A DNA stretch of 64,000 nt, taken from positions 310,001-374,000 of the forward strand of contig NZ_CP073766.1 in assembly GCF_018255755.1 (NCBI RefSeq), read 5' to 3'. The position numbers were made by a program, and so were the translations under genes. Origin of the DNA: Chitinophaga sp. HK235. GTDB taxonomy: Bacteria; Bacteroidota; Bacteroidia; Chitinophagales; Chitinophagaceae. Within the stretch, counting starts at the first letter, position 1. Each line of letters begins with the position of its first letter. This document shows, piece after piece, positions 12,201 to 18,180 of the stretch. The notes under the pieces were generated by a model. The model saw nothing but the letters and a program-made list of their open reading frames with translations, ran no database searches and was not told where the DNA came from.

Positions 12201-13207
12201 ACGGATATGTCAATGATGCATTGCCGCGTATCTCCTTTAACTATCTGGGCCAGTTTGACAGTAGACAGGAGGCGGAAAATAAGCTGCAGGAATGGGCGTT
12301 CACGGAGGAGCCGGCAGGAGTACCCGTCCTTGATAATATAGATCATTATCTGATTGTCGTAAACGGCATGGTGATTAACGGTAAGATGAGATTTGATATC
12401 AGGGGCAAGCTGAGCCAGACAATAATGGAGAGGCTGGCAGTCGTATTCGGCGAAATGCTGGCAGCTGTAGCTGAACATTGTCTGAACAGAGAGACGATAT
12501 ATTCACCAGGTGATTTTACGGAAGATTTTGACCCATTCATAAAACTCAATCCGGATACGGAAAATGGAACTATACTGTTTTTGCTGCCACCGGGAGGAGG
12601 TGGAGCAGAAAGTTATCTGGGAAACATCATCTCACAATTGAAAAACACCCGGATGGTTGCTTTCAATAACTACTATGTGCATCTCAAACAAAAACTGACG
12701 GAGGAAGAAATCCCACAGATCAGCTATGAATTCCTTGCCCGCTACTATGTAGACCTGATCAGGAAATTACAGCCATCAGGCAGGTATCATCTGTTCGGAT
12801 GGAGTTTTGGAGGTACATTGGCTTTTGAGATTGCAAGGCAGTTGACAGCAAGTGGTTTGGAAGTGGAGAAACTGGTAATGGTCGATTCTTTCTTCAGGTG
12901 CCGATATGTTTCTGAATTGTATCATTCTGCAGGGCTGGGAGCAATTAACATTAATTATGACCCGCAGCTGAAAGAACAGATTGCAAGGCATATCCTGCTT
13001 TTCAAAGCCACCAAACTGGGTGAACATATACTGCAGGCTGTCACGGCAGAATATGTGGAGGTGATCCGCCATTACGTCGCATCAACAGATAACTATCTAA
13101 CCGAAGTATTGCAGGGTGATCCTGCGGAGATCGTGGAGATTGACAGTGACCATGATTCATGGGTGCACGATCCTAACATCGTGAAAAAAATTGCAGGACG
13201 TTTATAG
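2..13207 (+). CDS. NRPS, C-terminal part: T / C-A-T / C-A-T-E / C-A-T-E / TE (5' end outside window)
   Basis: This is the terminal part of a multimodular peptide synthetase that activates amino acids as adenylates, loads them on phosphopantetheine carriers and joins them. The first codons read RALPDP, the tail of an A domain (compare GKLDRRALPDP at 3175), so the true start lies left of the window and the TTG at base 8 is not a start. In-window residues, counted from base 2, run 1-4401. Ppant serines are S53, S1114, S2164 and S3680. C-domain HHxxxDG histidines begin at 238, 1299 and 2805, E-domain HHxxxDxxSW histidines at 2350 and 3872, and the TE GWSFGG serine is 4268. Pockets read DLTKIGEVG (Asn), DLTKIGEVG (Asn) and DGFFLGVTF (Ile-like), from my own alignment to the GrsA pocket positions. 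The frame ends TAG followed directly by TGA and a palindromic terminator. Adenylation module 2 is a chimera (see findings). Confidence 0.98.
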   Translation, partial: RALPDPVFTEKHHYRAPENDIESALCSIYAEVLGRTPDTIGTEDDFFHLGGNSIMVIRLVNRIYKVTGIRINVPAVFTFRTIRKLAVHLQDGGSEHVSFTIPVITSPEEQLLSFAQERLWFIENYEGGSGAYNIPLVLQLHADIDKACLVQALRAVVHRHEVLRSVIRVGVDGQSYQEVMNDTVYPLQITEKILHTEQELDSALMENASHVFRLEEEYPVIAAVYSCQNDSYLSLVLHHIAFDGWSADILLRELLQYYHHYVALYANDTVKAATFAVQPLPLQYKDFALWQRQHLSGATLDKQLSYWKNKLSGYETLQLPTDAPRPPKVSYAGADMVFRLDKATSNQLRVVSRELEVSMYSLLLSGYYLLLGSYSNQRDIVVGSPIANRHYSELADVIGFFVNTLVLREEIVPEQRLTDFIRQVGSSVVTAQLHQDLPFEKLVEELKIAPDASRHPIIQVIFDGHNFGGHNGTEGSHLLKPYIRQSDDKVAKFDLAVMISDGDEEIQGAFNYATSLFKEHTIRGYIHTYKEILSQLSTLVKTSTEQVKSLRYVDEAQYDSIIHRYSDTAKGYPTTATIHGLFESQAALIPDQTAIVCGDRKLSYRELNEQANQLAAYLKKNFDVQPDDLIVLCMDRSADMLIAMLAILKAGAAYVPVDVSHPDDRLHYIISDTRTKVVLSNEQHTERIKSLTEGLSLKVLNTEDIYFQTSLSVRYSGENASIAVAPLQLAYVIYTSGTTGRSKGVMVEHRNVVNYLFNVQDILPEDLTRVDFSGNLSFDLSVTTTLYPLCFGKCLYIFEGSITDVAAYEHHLTTHGIELVKSTPAYLSLLGSREVRIKTAIVGGEKLLPHQIGRILSGFTTIIDEYGPTETTVGATYYRIDDTVTRFSIGKAYHHYSIYVLDDQLRPVPAGAIGELYIGGAGVSRGYLNQPELTRERFMENPFGLKGQLYKTGDAVRYLSDGNLEYIGRTDFQVKVRGYRIEPGEIEHQLTAYPGITDAVVLAREQADGIHYLTGYYVCAEILDEQVLRDYLGSYLPEYMIPSVLMRLGALPLTANGKLDRRALPDPAFTGEGSYEAPANAMEKQLCAVFGEVLELDAGSISVTDDFFRLGGNSILAIRLVNRLNTLLGTKTSVAAVFNGRTIRKLSAVLQEGSGDHVKITVPVISAPEEQLLSFAQERLWFIENYEGGSNAYNIPLVLKLQSQVHIDLLLQALRAVIHRHEILRSRIKTTAAGQSYQVVQDDTIHPFEIESRELFSEAVLREELSTQANRVFVLDREFPIRITCYKFEANIYLSIVLHHIAFDGWSTEILLRDMVSYYNHYETLAAGEVVAAEKYLPAPLPLQYKDFALWQRHYLKDAVLDKQLSYWKDKLSGYETLHLPTDKPRPAYINYTGADISFALDKATSDGLRALSRNQEVSMYSVLLSAYYLLLSAYSNQRDIVLGSPVANRHYGEIADLIGFFVNTLALREEIDPEQRITDFIRQVSNSVIGAQLHQDLPFEKLVDELEVEPDMSRHPVFQTIFSIQQFGGNSADTVGLFTPYGATSYYKVAKYDLSVILDDSPEMITGAFNYAVGLFDAATIEGYISTYKEILRQLAVAGKNLQIKSLHYQSEMERTLMLAQWNNTVQTFPVDKPVHRLFEEQAAAHPERIAVVCGDVQLSYGELNDRADKLAAYIRHRYQLKPDDLVGICMDRSEHMLTAVLAVLKAGTAYVPIDPGYPEERIAYMLSDTGMKVVLTNEEYAARLSVLSAAVTAEVIGHRPLVYEQSVLPPVITAPEHLAYVIYTSGTTGRSKGVMVEHRNVVNYLFNVQDMLPEDLTRVDFSGNLSFDLSVTTTLYPLCFGKCLYIFEGSITDVETYERHLITHGIELVKGTPAYLSLLNNPEVRVKTAIVGGEKLLRHQVSRILSCFTTIIDEYGPTETTVGATYYRIDDTVTEFSIGKAYHHYSVYVLDDQLRPVPAGATGELYIGGAGVSRGYLNRPELTRERFIENPFGGGRLYKTGDAVRYLHDGNLEYIGRTDFQVKVRGYRIEPGEIEHQLAAYPGITDAVVLAREQADGLHYLTGYYVSAETLDDQVLRDYLGNYLPEYMIPSVLMRLDALPLTANGKLDRRALPEPVFTGSDHYRAPENETEAVMCTIYGQVLGISGDQISVDDDFFRLGGDSIVSIQLVSRLRQQAGIHVTVKDIFRYRTIASLYTNVIAAGAASAVQLETEQGILSGEVPLLPIQRWFFTNVSNGLLPKYHHWNQSFLISAPVLDMTLLERTLTVLLNYHDGLRLRYRPDGTQYYSEEVTSVDIRRLDIRTLETPEALHTLLSSWQADFDIYGDRLLQAGYLEGYADGRARLFLAVHHLLIDTMSWPMLVADMERIYNHLSLVTTTDIRWLGPKGSSYRQWAALIAGYELSAAEREYWSDLLPAIKADNALLESLSASAVSYASLLLDTAATGRLLRESHHVYNTQINDILLSALGVALSRITGENNHYILLESQGREALSASIDITHTSGWFTTMYPVEIISEGDDYGAQLVSAKESLRAVPANGIGYGILTGYRPEGLPRISFSYLGGFDGQESAAGSGWQLTGEDSGLSIDASNGDHQLININGRVIGGRLQFNISGSIAADLLATLAAQYQQVLEEMIEWLGRAPRTWLTASDTDNIVSDAWLSVLQSQQEVSGVYLAGSLQEGFIYHALHQGDVDEAYHVQLAWDYHNAINPTLLQQAWQYAQQRYSALRLRFAWEHELVQIIDRHGHTDWRYLDISHQDKTSQEASLKELRAQDLMLPFDLSAGNLFRVYLVKRGDREWSCLFSNHHAILDGWSMPLLLNYVHEVYLQLLQGMTVVVKQDQRYAEAQRYLQQHREDNESYWTSAVDQLEEQEDLSSLLRTDQRHIRLSTYRHILQPAEKDLVISGTRYEALKRLCAANGVTINAVLQYCWHRQLSLYGNTRTTVVGMTVSGRNLPINDIEESVGLYINTLPVIMEHGGGSAWSAIQHLQSHIGEVNSRSDVNLGRLHPGGERLFSSLFVFENYPVPAGTEGEGGELSIQLTGGASKLDYPLAVAAVERGQVLSLELRYAAELFDDAVMAQLLSGMELLLEQLTAHPDIAVSSLVHLREAQYQQMIFDWNNTVRDYPADKTIHQLFEEQVKASPDAIALVYEDIRLSYATLNAKANQLATYMRTHYKLKPDDLVGLYLDRSEQMVIAILAVLKAGAAYVPIDIAYPDDRISYILSDTATQLVLTNEVYQQKLTRLTTATITAIDNHEWVETLNGLSTANQPHVNTSVDLMYVMYTSGTTGMPKGVMITHRNVARLVKNTDYVRIDATDRIMGISNYAFDGSTFDIFGALLNGASLILSDKNLLHDIARFDNILQTEQVTIFFITTALFNLLVEESLPGLKNLRYILFGGEHVSFKHVSTFLDNYPSVTLLHVYGPTETTTFATSFRCNNQVNAADGIVPIGHPLSNTSTYVLDNNLRPVPSGAIGELYIGGDGVARGYLHQPALTQERFIHHPFSRPEENNRLYKTGDLVRYLPDGNIEYIGRTDFQVKLRGYRIELDEIATAISSHGEIKQSIVVVKENTDAEKTTKYLAAYYVAATAVEDAALREHLSVSLPDYMIPTAFIHMDKLPLTANGKVNHKALPEPVLTNATESESLPKTAMEAVLREIYAEVLRIPAAGISIRDDFFRLGGDSILGIQLQNRIRQQLGVKVNMKDIFTYRSIEQLHDKVISKATGPVKIIAEQGLLSGEAALLPIQEWFFSHPLNYPHHWNQSFVIRTGELDVALLQLALKELTAFHDALRLRYQADETGRYGQYYHPEAEAPEMKVLDIRTIPHAEDSTAFAVELQQILTVYQHHFNLSEGPLYSVAYLHGFADGSTRIFFALHHLIVDAVSWRILRDDLQTIYTALAAGSPVTLGNKGTSYRQWAAFLKDYHLEHADEISYWKKTIDGYRSSPDVISQLAEKETTQHHTVTSLDSATTRLLLTEAGKAYHTTINDLLLAAWGLTLSSITGNADHYLVMEGHGREEVTNIDLSHTVGWFTTMYPVCLHTVPGDVGSTILSVKEYLRAIPGKGLGYGALNGYVNDALPRISFNYLGQFDSRQEAENKLQEWAFTEEPAGVPVLDNIDHYLIVVNGMVINGKMRFDIRGKLSQTIMERLAVVFGEMLAAVAEHCLNRETIYSPGDFTEDFDPFIKLNPDTENGTILFLLPPGGGGAESYLGNIISQLKNTRMVAFNNYYVHLKQKLTEEEIPQISYEFLARYYVDLIRKLQPSGRYHLFGWSFGGTLAFEIARQLTASGLEVEKLVMVDSFFRCRYVSELYHSAGLGAININYDPQLKEQIARHILLFKATKLGEHILQAVTAEYVEVIRHYVASTDNYLTEVLQGDPAEIVEIDSDHDSWVHDPNIVKKIAGRL
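293..3466 (+). other. Gene 1 module n-2: C-A(Asn)-T
   Basis: The C domain is L-accepting (SFAQERLWF start, HHIAFDG at 713-733). Its acceptor half belongs to the variant found only before pure Asn A domains (DGHNFGGHN, also in C12 of gene 2). The A domain has YTSGTTGRSKG near 2200 and GKLDRRAL near 3175. Pocket residues are D, L and T (FDLSVT), K (VKSTP), I and G (AIVGG), E (DEYGP), then V and G. DLTKIGEVG(K) is one conservative change from the textbook Asn code DLTKLGEVGK. The T domain has LGGNS with S1114 and no E domain, so L-Asn is predicted. Confidence 0.9.
3467..7969 (+). other. Gene 1 module n-1: C-A(Asn, chimeric)-T-E
   Basis: The C domain is L-accepting (HHIAFDG from 3896). Its acceptor half and the first part of the A domain (RLFEEQAAAHPER, YIRHRYQLKPDDLVG) match Thr modules 3, 6 and 8 of gene 2. 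From the SGTTGRSKG motif near 5360 to about 6340 the A domain switches to the Asn type, with the same DLTKIGEVG pocket as the previous module. The T domain is E-type (LGGDS, S2164). The E domain has HHLLIDTMSW (H2350, H2351), a conserved Glu followed by S-Q-G-R-E instead of the usual S-H-G-R-E (Q2488), and GWFTTMYPV. D-Asn is predicted if the E domain is active. Confidence 0.9.
7970..12544 (+). other. Gene 1 terminal module: C(D-accepting)-A(Ile-like)-T-E
   Basis: The C domain starts with SLQEGFIYHAL and has NHHAILDGWS (H2805, H2806, D2810), the form seen after every E domain here. The A domain has YTSGTTGMPKG near 9850 and a pocket reading D-G-F (FDGSTF), F, L-G (ILFGG), V (HVYGP), T-F. DGFFLGVTF(K) is close to the classical Ile code DGFFLGVVYK; Val is the main alternative. 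The adenylation lysine is in GKVNHKAL. The T domain has LGGDS with S3680. The E domain has HHLIVDAVSW (H3872, H3873), EGHGRE and GWFTTMYPV, so the last residue should be D-allo-Ile. This is the only module in gene 1 whose A domain has no close relative in its core elsewhere in the window. Confidence 0.9.
12545..13204 (+). other. Thioesterase (TE) domain, chain release
   Basis: This is an alpha/beta-hydrolase thioesterase that takes the finished peptide onto serine and releases it by hydrolysis or cyclization. It begins with the strand ILFLLPPGGGG, carries the nucleophile elbow GWSFGG (S4268, bases 12803-12805), a likely catalytic Asp in MVDSFF (D4295), and a likely His in DSDHDSW (H4384). At about 220 residues it is normal for a type I TE. 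It directly follows an E domain, so it should release a peptide with a D residue at its C-terminus. Whether the product is linear or cyclic cannot be read from the sequence. Confidence 0.93.
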
Positions 13208-13247
13208 TGAAATAATCCGGTAGCAGATCTGCTACCGGATTATTTCA
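13208..13247. terminator. Perfect 40-base palindrome after tandem stop, likely terminator
   Basis: The sequence from TGAAATAATCCGGTAGCA to its exact complement is a perfect inverted repeat centred on AGATCT at 13225-13230, giving an arm of about 17 bp with a small loop. It begins at the second of two consecutive in-frame stops (TAG 13205-13207, TGA 13208-13210). The arms have GC-rich inner and AT-rich outer parts, and the right arm ends GGATTATTTCATT. This fits an intrinsic terminator, but there is no long T run after it. Being symmetric, it could act in both directions. Confidence 0.8.
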
Positions 13248-13647
13248 TTAATGTTATGTTAGTACTCCGAATTTTGTTTGTTGTTTCTTTGCTGAAAGAT
13301 TTTTGCAGTTGAAAGGATTATTTTTAATTTCTGTAAACATAATGTTTGCGGTGGGCTGCAGAAATCGAGGAAACCCTTTTTATAGCTGTTGTGTTGTTAA
13401 AGCAGCCATTGCCTTCTGTTTTATGGCAGATGCATACCATATATAAAAACCATTGCGAATATATTTTGAGTAACCCATTTACGTGAAACCCGAACCTTTA
13501 AATCAAGAAAACCCTTTTCACCTGAATAGATACACTCAGTTAATCCGACCTGACAGGGGTATGTCCTTGTCTTTTGTTGCCTGATATGAATTCCGGTCTT
13601 CCGGAATAAAGGATAGCCTGTGTGTGTTAATCTAAAACTATTACCCG
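13248..13647. other. Intergenic leader of gene 2, no gene seen
   Basis: These 400 bases between the terminator and gene 2 hold no coding region I can support. They are clearly richer in A and T than the flanking genes and presumably contain the promoter of gene 2. I looked for the Bacteroidota pattern TTTG, about 19 bases, TAnnTTTG. I found only imperfect matches (TATATTTTG near 13459, TAATGTTTG near 13341) without a properly spaced upstream TTTG, so I make no promoter call. A 10-base direct repeat AAACCCTTTT occurs at 13371 and 13509. A small hairpin lies at 13590-13607. Confidence 0.6.
13590..13607 (+). promoter_or_regulatory. Small hairpin in the leader of gene 2
   Basis: ATTCCGG and CCGGAAT form perfect 7-bp arms around the tetraloop TCTT, 40 bases before the ATG of gene 2. 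It has no T tract behind it, so it does not look like a terminator. It could stabilize the mRNA leader or be a dyad binding site. No function is demonstrable from sequence. Confidence 0.4.
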
Positions 13648-16600
13648 ATGGAAAAGAAGCATTTGCCAATATCTCAATATCAGAGATCTTTTTTTGTAGA
13701 ATGGGCATTGGCGCCGGAAAGCAGTATATATAATGTTTCGAAAATCTACGAGATTGACGGGATGTTTGATAAAGAGGTATTCATCACTGCCTGCAGTAAA
13801 CTGATAAAGGAGGATGACATATTTCATGCAACATTCAGTGAAGATGGAACTACCTGTTATTATAATAATTTCCCCACAGAAGATTTTATTGTGGAGGAAA
13901 CCCCGGATGATACAAGGGATGTCCGGGGGCAGCTGCTGGATATTATCAACCGGCCCTTCGATTTGGTCAAAGGTCCTTTGCTGCGGATACATGTGCTCGA
14001 TAATACCAGCCGCAACGGAAAAAGTTACATCATTTTTTGCCTGAATCATATTATAGCAGATGGTGTAGGCTTTGATAGTCTTGTCAATAGGGTAAGGCGT
14101 ATCTGGAATGCGCAGATATTACACTTACCGGATGAACCGGTCGTTTTGCGTTCCCGTATCGCCTGTATTGAAAGGGAAAAGAAACTACTAACACCGGAAA
14201 ATGGTGCGGCAGCCAGGCAGTTCTGGTACGATTACATTGGTGAACTTCCATTGGTAGCCGATTTTCCGGTAATGAAACATGCTGCGCCGGATGATACGGC
14301 TGGAGAGACCCTGTTCTTCGACCTGACAGGGGATACCCTCACCGCTTTACAGCGATATGCGGAGCGGCATAGAATGTCCATATTTACTATACTGGCAGCG
14401 GTATATGGTATTGTCGTGTCGCGCTATTGTAGTCAGCCTGATATTTTTATGAGTTATGCTGTGAATATGCGGCCTCCCGGATTTCCGGATATTACCGGGT
14501 CTTTTGTTAATAACCTGCCCCTGAAGATTGAAACAGATAGGTATGATACCGTAACTGCGCTGATCAAAGCGCTTGTTTCACAAAGAAAGGATGTAAGGCA
14601 GCATCAACACTATACTTTCACTGAAATTATCCATGATCAGCGGAAGATAAGGGAAGAAGACGGTACGGATTATTTTAATATAGGATTTGCAGAAACTTAT
14701 ATCAACAGTACGCCCATCCCACTGGAAGGGCTACACGTGGATGAAATTGATTTTCCGCTAAACAGTGAATCCATTTACTGGATTTTACTGATGTATGACC
14801 GGAGGAATAAGGATATCTTCAAATTCAGGCTGGTATATAGAAAGAACATTGTCAGTCCGTTTGTTGCAGAAGGTGTTATCCGCTCGTTCCTGGAGCTGCT
14901 GCATAAAACGGTTACAGTGGAAGATCTTCCGCTGAAAGATTACTGCCTGCTCAGTAGCAGTGATTATTCGAACGTTTTATATAACTGGAACGCAACAACG
15001 AAACCATATGCATCCGGGAAAACCATTCATCAGCTGTTTGAAGAACAGGTGGCGCTAACCCCTGATGTAACGGCACTGGTGTATGGCAACAGCCGGTTGA
15101 CCTACCACGAACTCAATGAACGTGCTAACCGCCTGGCTGCTTATCTGCAGGCTACCTACGCCATCAGACCAGATGAGCTGGTAGCCCTCTGCCTCAGCAG
15201 ATCAGAACACCTGGTAATTGCTGTCCTGGCAGTGCTGAAATCGGGAGCTGCCTATGTGCCTATAGATCCCGGCTTCCCTTCCGGACGTATAGCATGGATC
15301 CTCTCAGATACTGCAGCCAGAGTGGTGTTAACCAACGAATCCTATGCGGCTGCACTCAACAATGAGGTGAGTCTGACTGTTGAAAGTATTGACAGCATTG
15401 CTTTTCAGACGATGCTGGAGCAGACGTACAGTAGCGTTACTCCTGAGAATATCAGCCAGGCAGGTGACCTGGCCTATGTTATTTATACCAGCGGCACTAC
15501 CGGTCAGCCCAAAGGTGTAATGGTAGAGCATAGCAGCGTGATCAACCTGATCACAGAGATGATTGAAATACATCAGTTAGATAAACACCAGAATATAGGC
15601 TGTTATTCAAATTATGTATTTGATGCCTTTGTGTATGAAGCTTTTCCGGTATTGTGCAATGGTAACTGCCTGTACCTGTACAGTGATGAAATCAGAAATG
15701 CACCGGATGAACTGGTGGCGTATGCGCATCAGCATCATATAACCGTTTCGTTTATCCCACCGGTATTGTTGCCTGCATTTGCAGCCATGGATACAGGTTT
15801 CCAGTTAATATTTACGGGGGGAGAAAAACTGCCTGACCTGAAAAAGCCCTTGCAGGCAGTACTTATCAATGAATACGGACCTACGGAAGCAACCGTATGT
15901 GCTACGTTTCATCGTTGCACGGATGATAATAACAGAATAATTGGCCGCCCTGTGGCCAATACTACCTTGTATGTGCTGGACTCTCATCTGATACCGGTGC
16001 CGGTAGGAGCCACCGGTGAGTTATACATTGGTGGGGCCGGTGTAACACGGGGATACCTGAATCAGCCAGCACTAACACAGGAGCGCTTTCTTGTCAATCC
16101 CTTCCAGACTGCTTCAGAGAAAGAAAAAAATATCAATGGCCGTATCTATAAAACCGGTGACCTCGTCAGATACCTGCCAGACGGGAACCTGGAATACATC
16201 GGTCGCAACGATTTCCAGGTGAAAATCCGCGGACACAGAATTGAGCCCGGAGAAATAGAAAACCGTTTAAGTGCTTTCCCTGAAATCAGACAGGCTGCCG
16301 TATTGGTAAAGAACAGAGCTTCCGGGAGTGGCAATTATCTCGCAGCCTATTATGTGTCGGACCATGAAATAGATCAGCAGTTGCTACTGGACTATCTGGC
16401 TGAACACCTGCCTGATTACATGGTGCCGGCTGCATTGATACACCTGGCATCCTTGCCGCTGACGGTGAATGGAAAATTGAATTATCGTGCGCTCCCTGAG
16501 CCACAGTTGCCGGACAGCGCAGCCACCCAGACAGCGGAAAATGAAACAGAGAAGGTTTTATGTGAGATTTATGCCGAAGTGCTGGGACTGAATACCACAC

Positions 16601-18180
16601 AAGTAGGTGTTCATGATGATTTTTTCCGATTGGGAGGAGACAGTATCGTGAGCATACTGCTGGTAAGCCGATTGAGACAGCGTGCAGGCATTAACGTGAA
16701 TGTGAAGGATATCTTCCGGAACAGGACCATACGGCAGTTATACATAAACAAAATATCAAAGTCAGTGGCTGCCGCTCCGGCTGTTGTCACTGAACAGGGA
16801 ATACTCACCGGTAAGGCCGGCCTGTTGCCGGTACAGGCCTGGTTCTTCGATCAGGTGGCCCGCGGTACTTTCCCTGCCTTCCATCATTGGAACCAGTCTT
16901 TCCTGATTCATGTGCCTCCGCTGAATAAAGAACTGTTGGGGATGAGTATCCTGAAGCTGGTCAATTACCATGACGGGCTACGCTTTTATTATCAGGCGGA
17001 AAAGTCCACTGCTGGCGGTTATGAACAATACTACCGGGAAGAAGTAAATGCTGTCACAATCAAATATCTGGATGTATCTGCTATTGCTACAACTTCATCG
17101 CTCGATGAGGTCCTTACGGAATGGCAGGCTGGTTTCAATATCTCTGAAGGGCCGCTGTTGCAGGTGGGTTACCTGGAAGGCTTTGCTGATGGTAGCGCCA
17201 GAATATATTTTGCCGCGCATCACCTGCTGGTGGATACGGTTAGCTGGCGCATTATCAGTGAGGATATAGAAAAGATATACAACTATTTATCAGAAGCGCA
17301 GCAAAACCAGGCTGAAAGGGATTTCCTGGCCACGGTGCCGGCCACTGTAATACTGGGCTCCAAGGGAAGCAGCTATCGTCAATGGGTAAACGCTGTTGCT
17401 GCCTACACGCCGGCAGAAGGAAAAACGACTGAAGATGAACAGGCGTGGTGGTCGGCCGTCAGTGCGGGTATTCCTGCCGGCAACACCCTGCTCTCTGCTA
17501 TGAGGGTGGAAACACCCGCCCGGACCACATTCTCGCTGGACCATCAACTTACGGAATGTTTGCTACGTGAAGTAGGGCATGTTTATCAAACCCAGGTGAA
17601 TGATATCTTATTGAGCGCATTGGGAACTGCGCTGTCATCACTGACGGGACTTGATCATCATCATGTTTTGCTGGAAGGCCACGGGCGGGAATTTATTTCA
17701 CCGTTGGTGGATGTGACCCATACTACCGGATGGTTTACAACCATGTACCCGGTGGAAATAATGACCCCGGCTGCCGATATCGCTACACAACTGGTAACCG
17801 TCAAGGAAATGCTGCGTAGCATTCCTTCCGGAGGGCTGGGCTATGGCGCATTACAAGGTTATACCGCTGCTGCATTGCCACTGATCAGTTTCAACTACCT
17901 TGGTCAGTTCGACAGGCAGCGGCCTGATGGTGCTCAAGGTTGGTATATCTCCGGAGAAAGCAGCGGGCAGTTTGTGTCTGCGGCCAATCATCCGCATACC
18001 CTGATCGATTTCCTGGGAAGGGTCGTCGATGGATGTCTTCATTTTGATATCTCCGGCAATATCCCTGCTGCGGCTTTGTCTGCGCTGGCGGAGAATTACA
18101 GGGCGGCATTGGAAACAATTGTACATTATCTGAAATCATCTCCGCGGAGTTATCTGACGGTGAGTGATATCGATCATATT
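13648..18180 (+). other. Gene 2 module 1: starter C-A(X)-T-E
   Basis: Residues 1-1511. The C domain stands at the protein start with no upstream carrier, so it should acylate the first residue or take a chain from another protein. Its motif is NHIIADG (N133, H134, D138): the first His is Asn, but the catalytic second His is kept. This region is A/T-rich (40% and 35% GC in two lines I counted). The A domain pocket is DAYFFGEVC (FDAFVY, FIPP, IFTGG, NEYGP, VC). The rest of this A domain differs from the other X domains. The T domain has LGGDS (S999). The E domain has HHLLVDTVSW (H1191, H1192) and EGHGRE. A D residue is predicted. Confidence 0.9.

Noticed and set aside
13342..13446. Short plus-strand open frame (34 codons) in the intergenic region
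   Set aside because: No ribosome site, no recognizable motif, and a length expected by chance.
13459..13467. TATATTTTG and TAATGTTTG as Bacteroidota -7 promoter elements
   Set aside because: Both have one base too many between TA and TTTG, and I found no TTTG at the right distance upstream.
13421..13708. Minus-strand open frame of 95 codons over the leader and first codons of gene 2
   Set aside because: It overlaps the start of gene 2, has no recognizable motif, and lies where the promoter of gene 2 is expected.
14044..14064. NHxxxDG in the starter C domain as an inactivating mutation
   Set aside because: The second His, which is the catalytic one, and the Asp-Gly are intact; the first His is variable in starter C domains.
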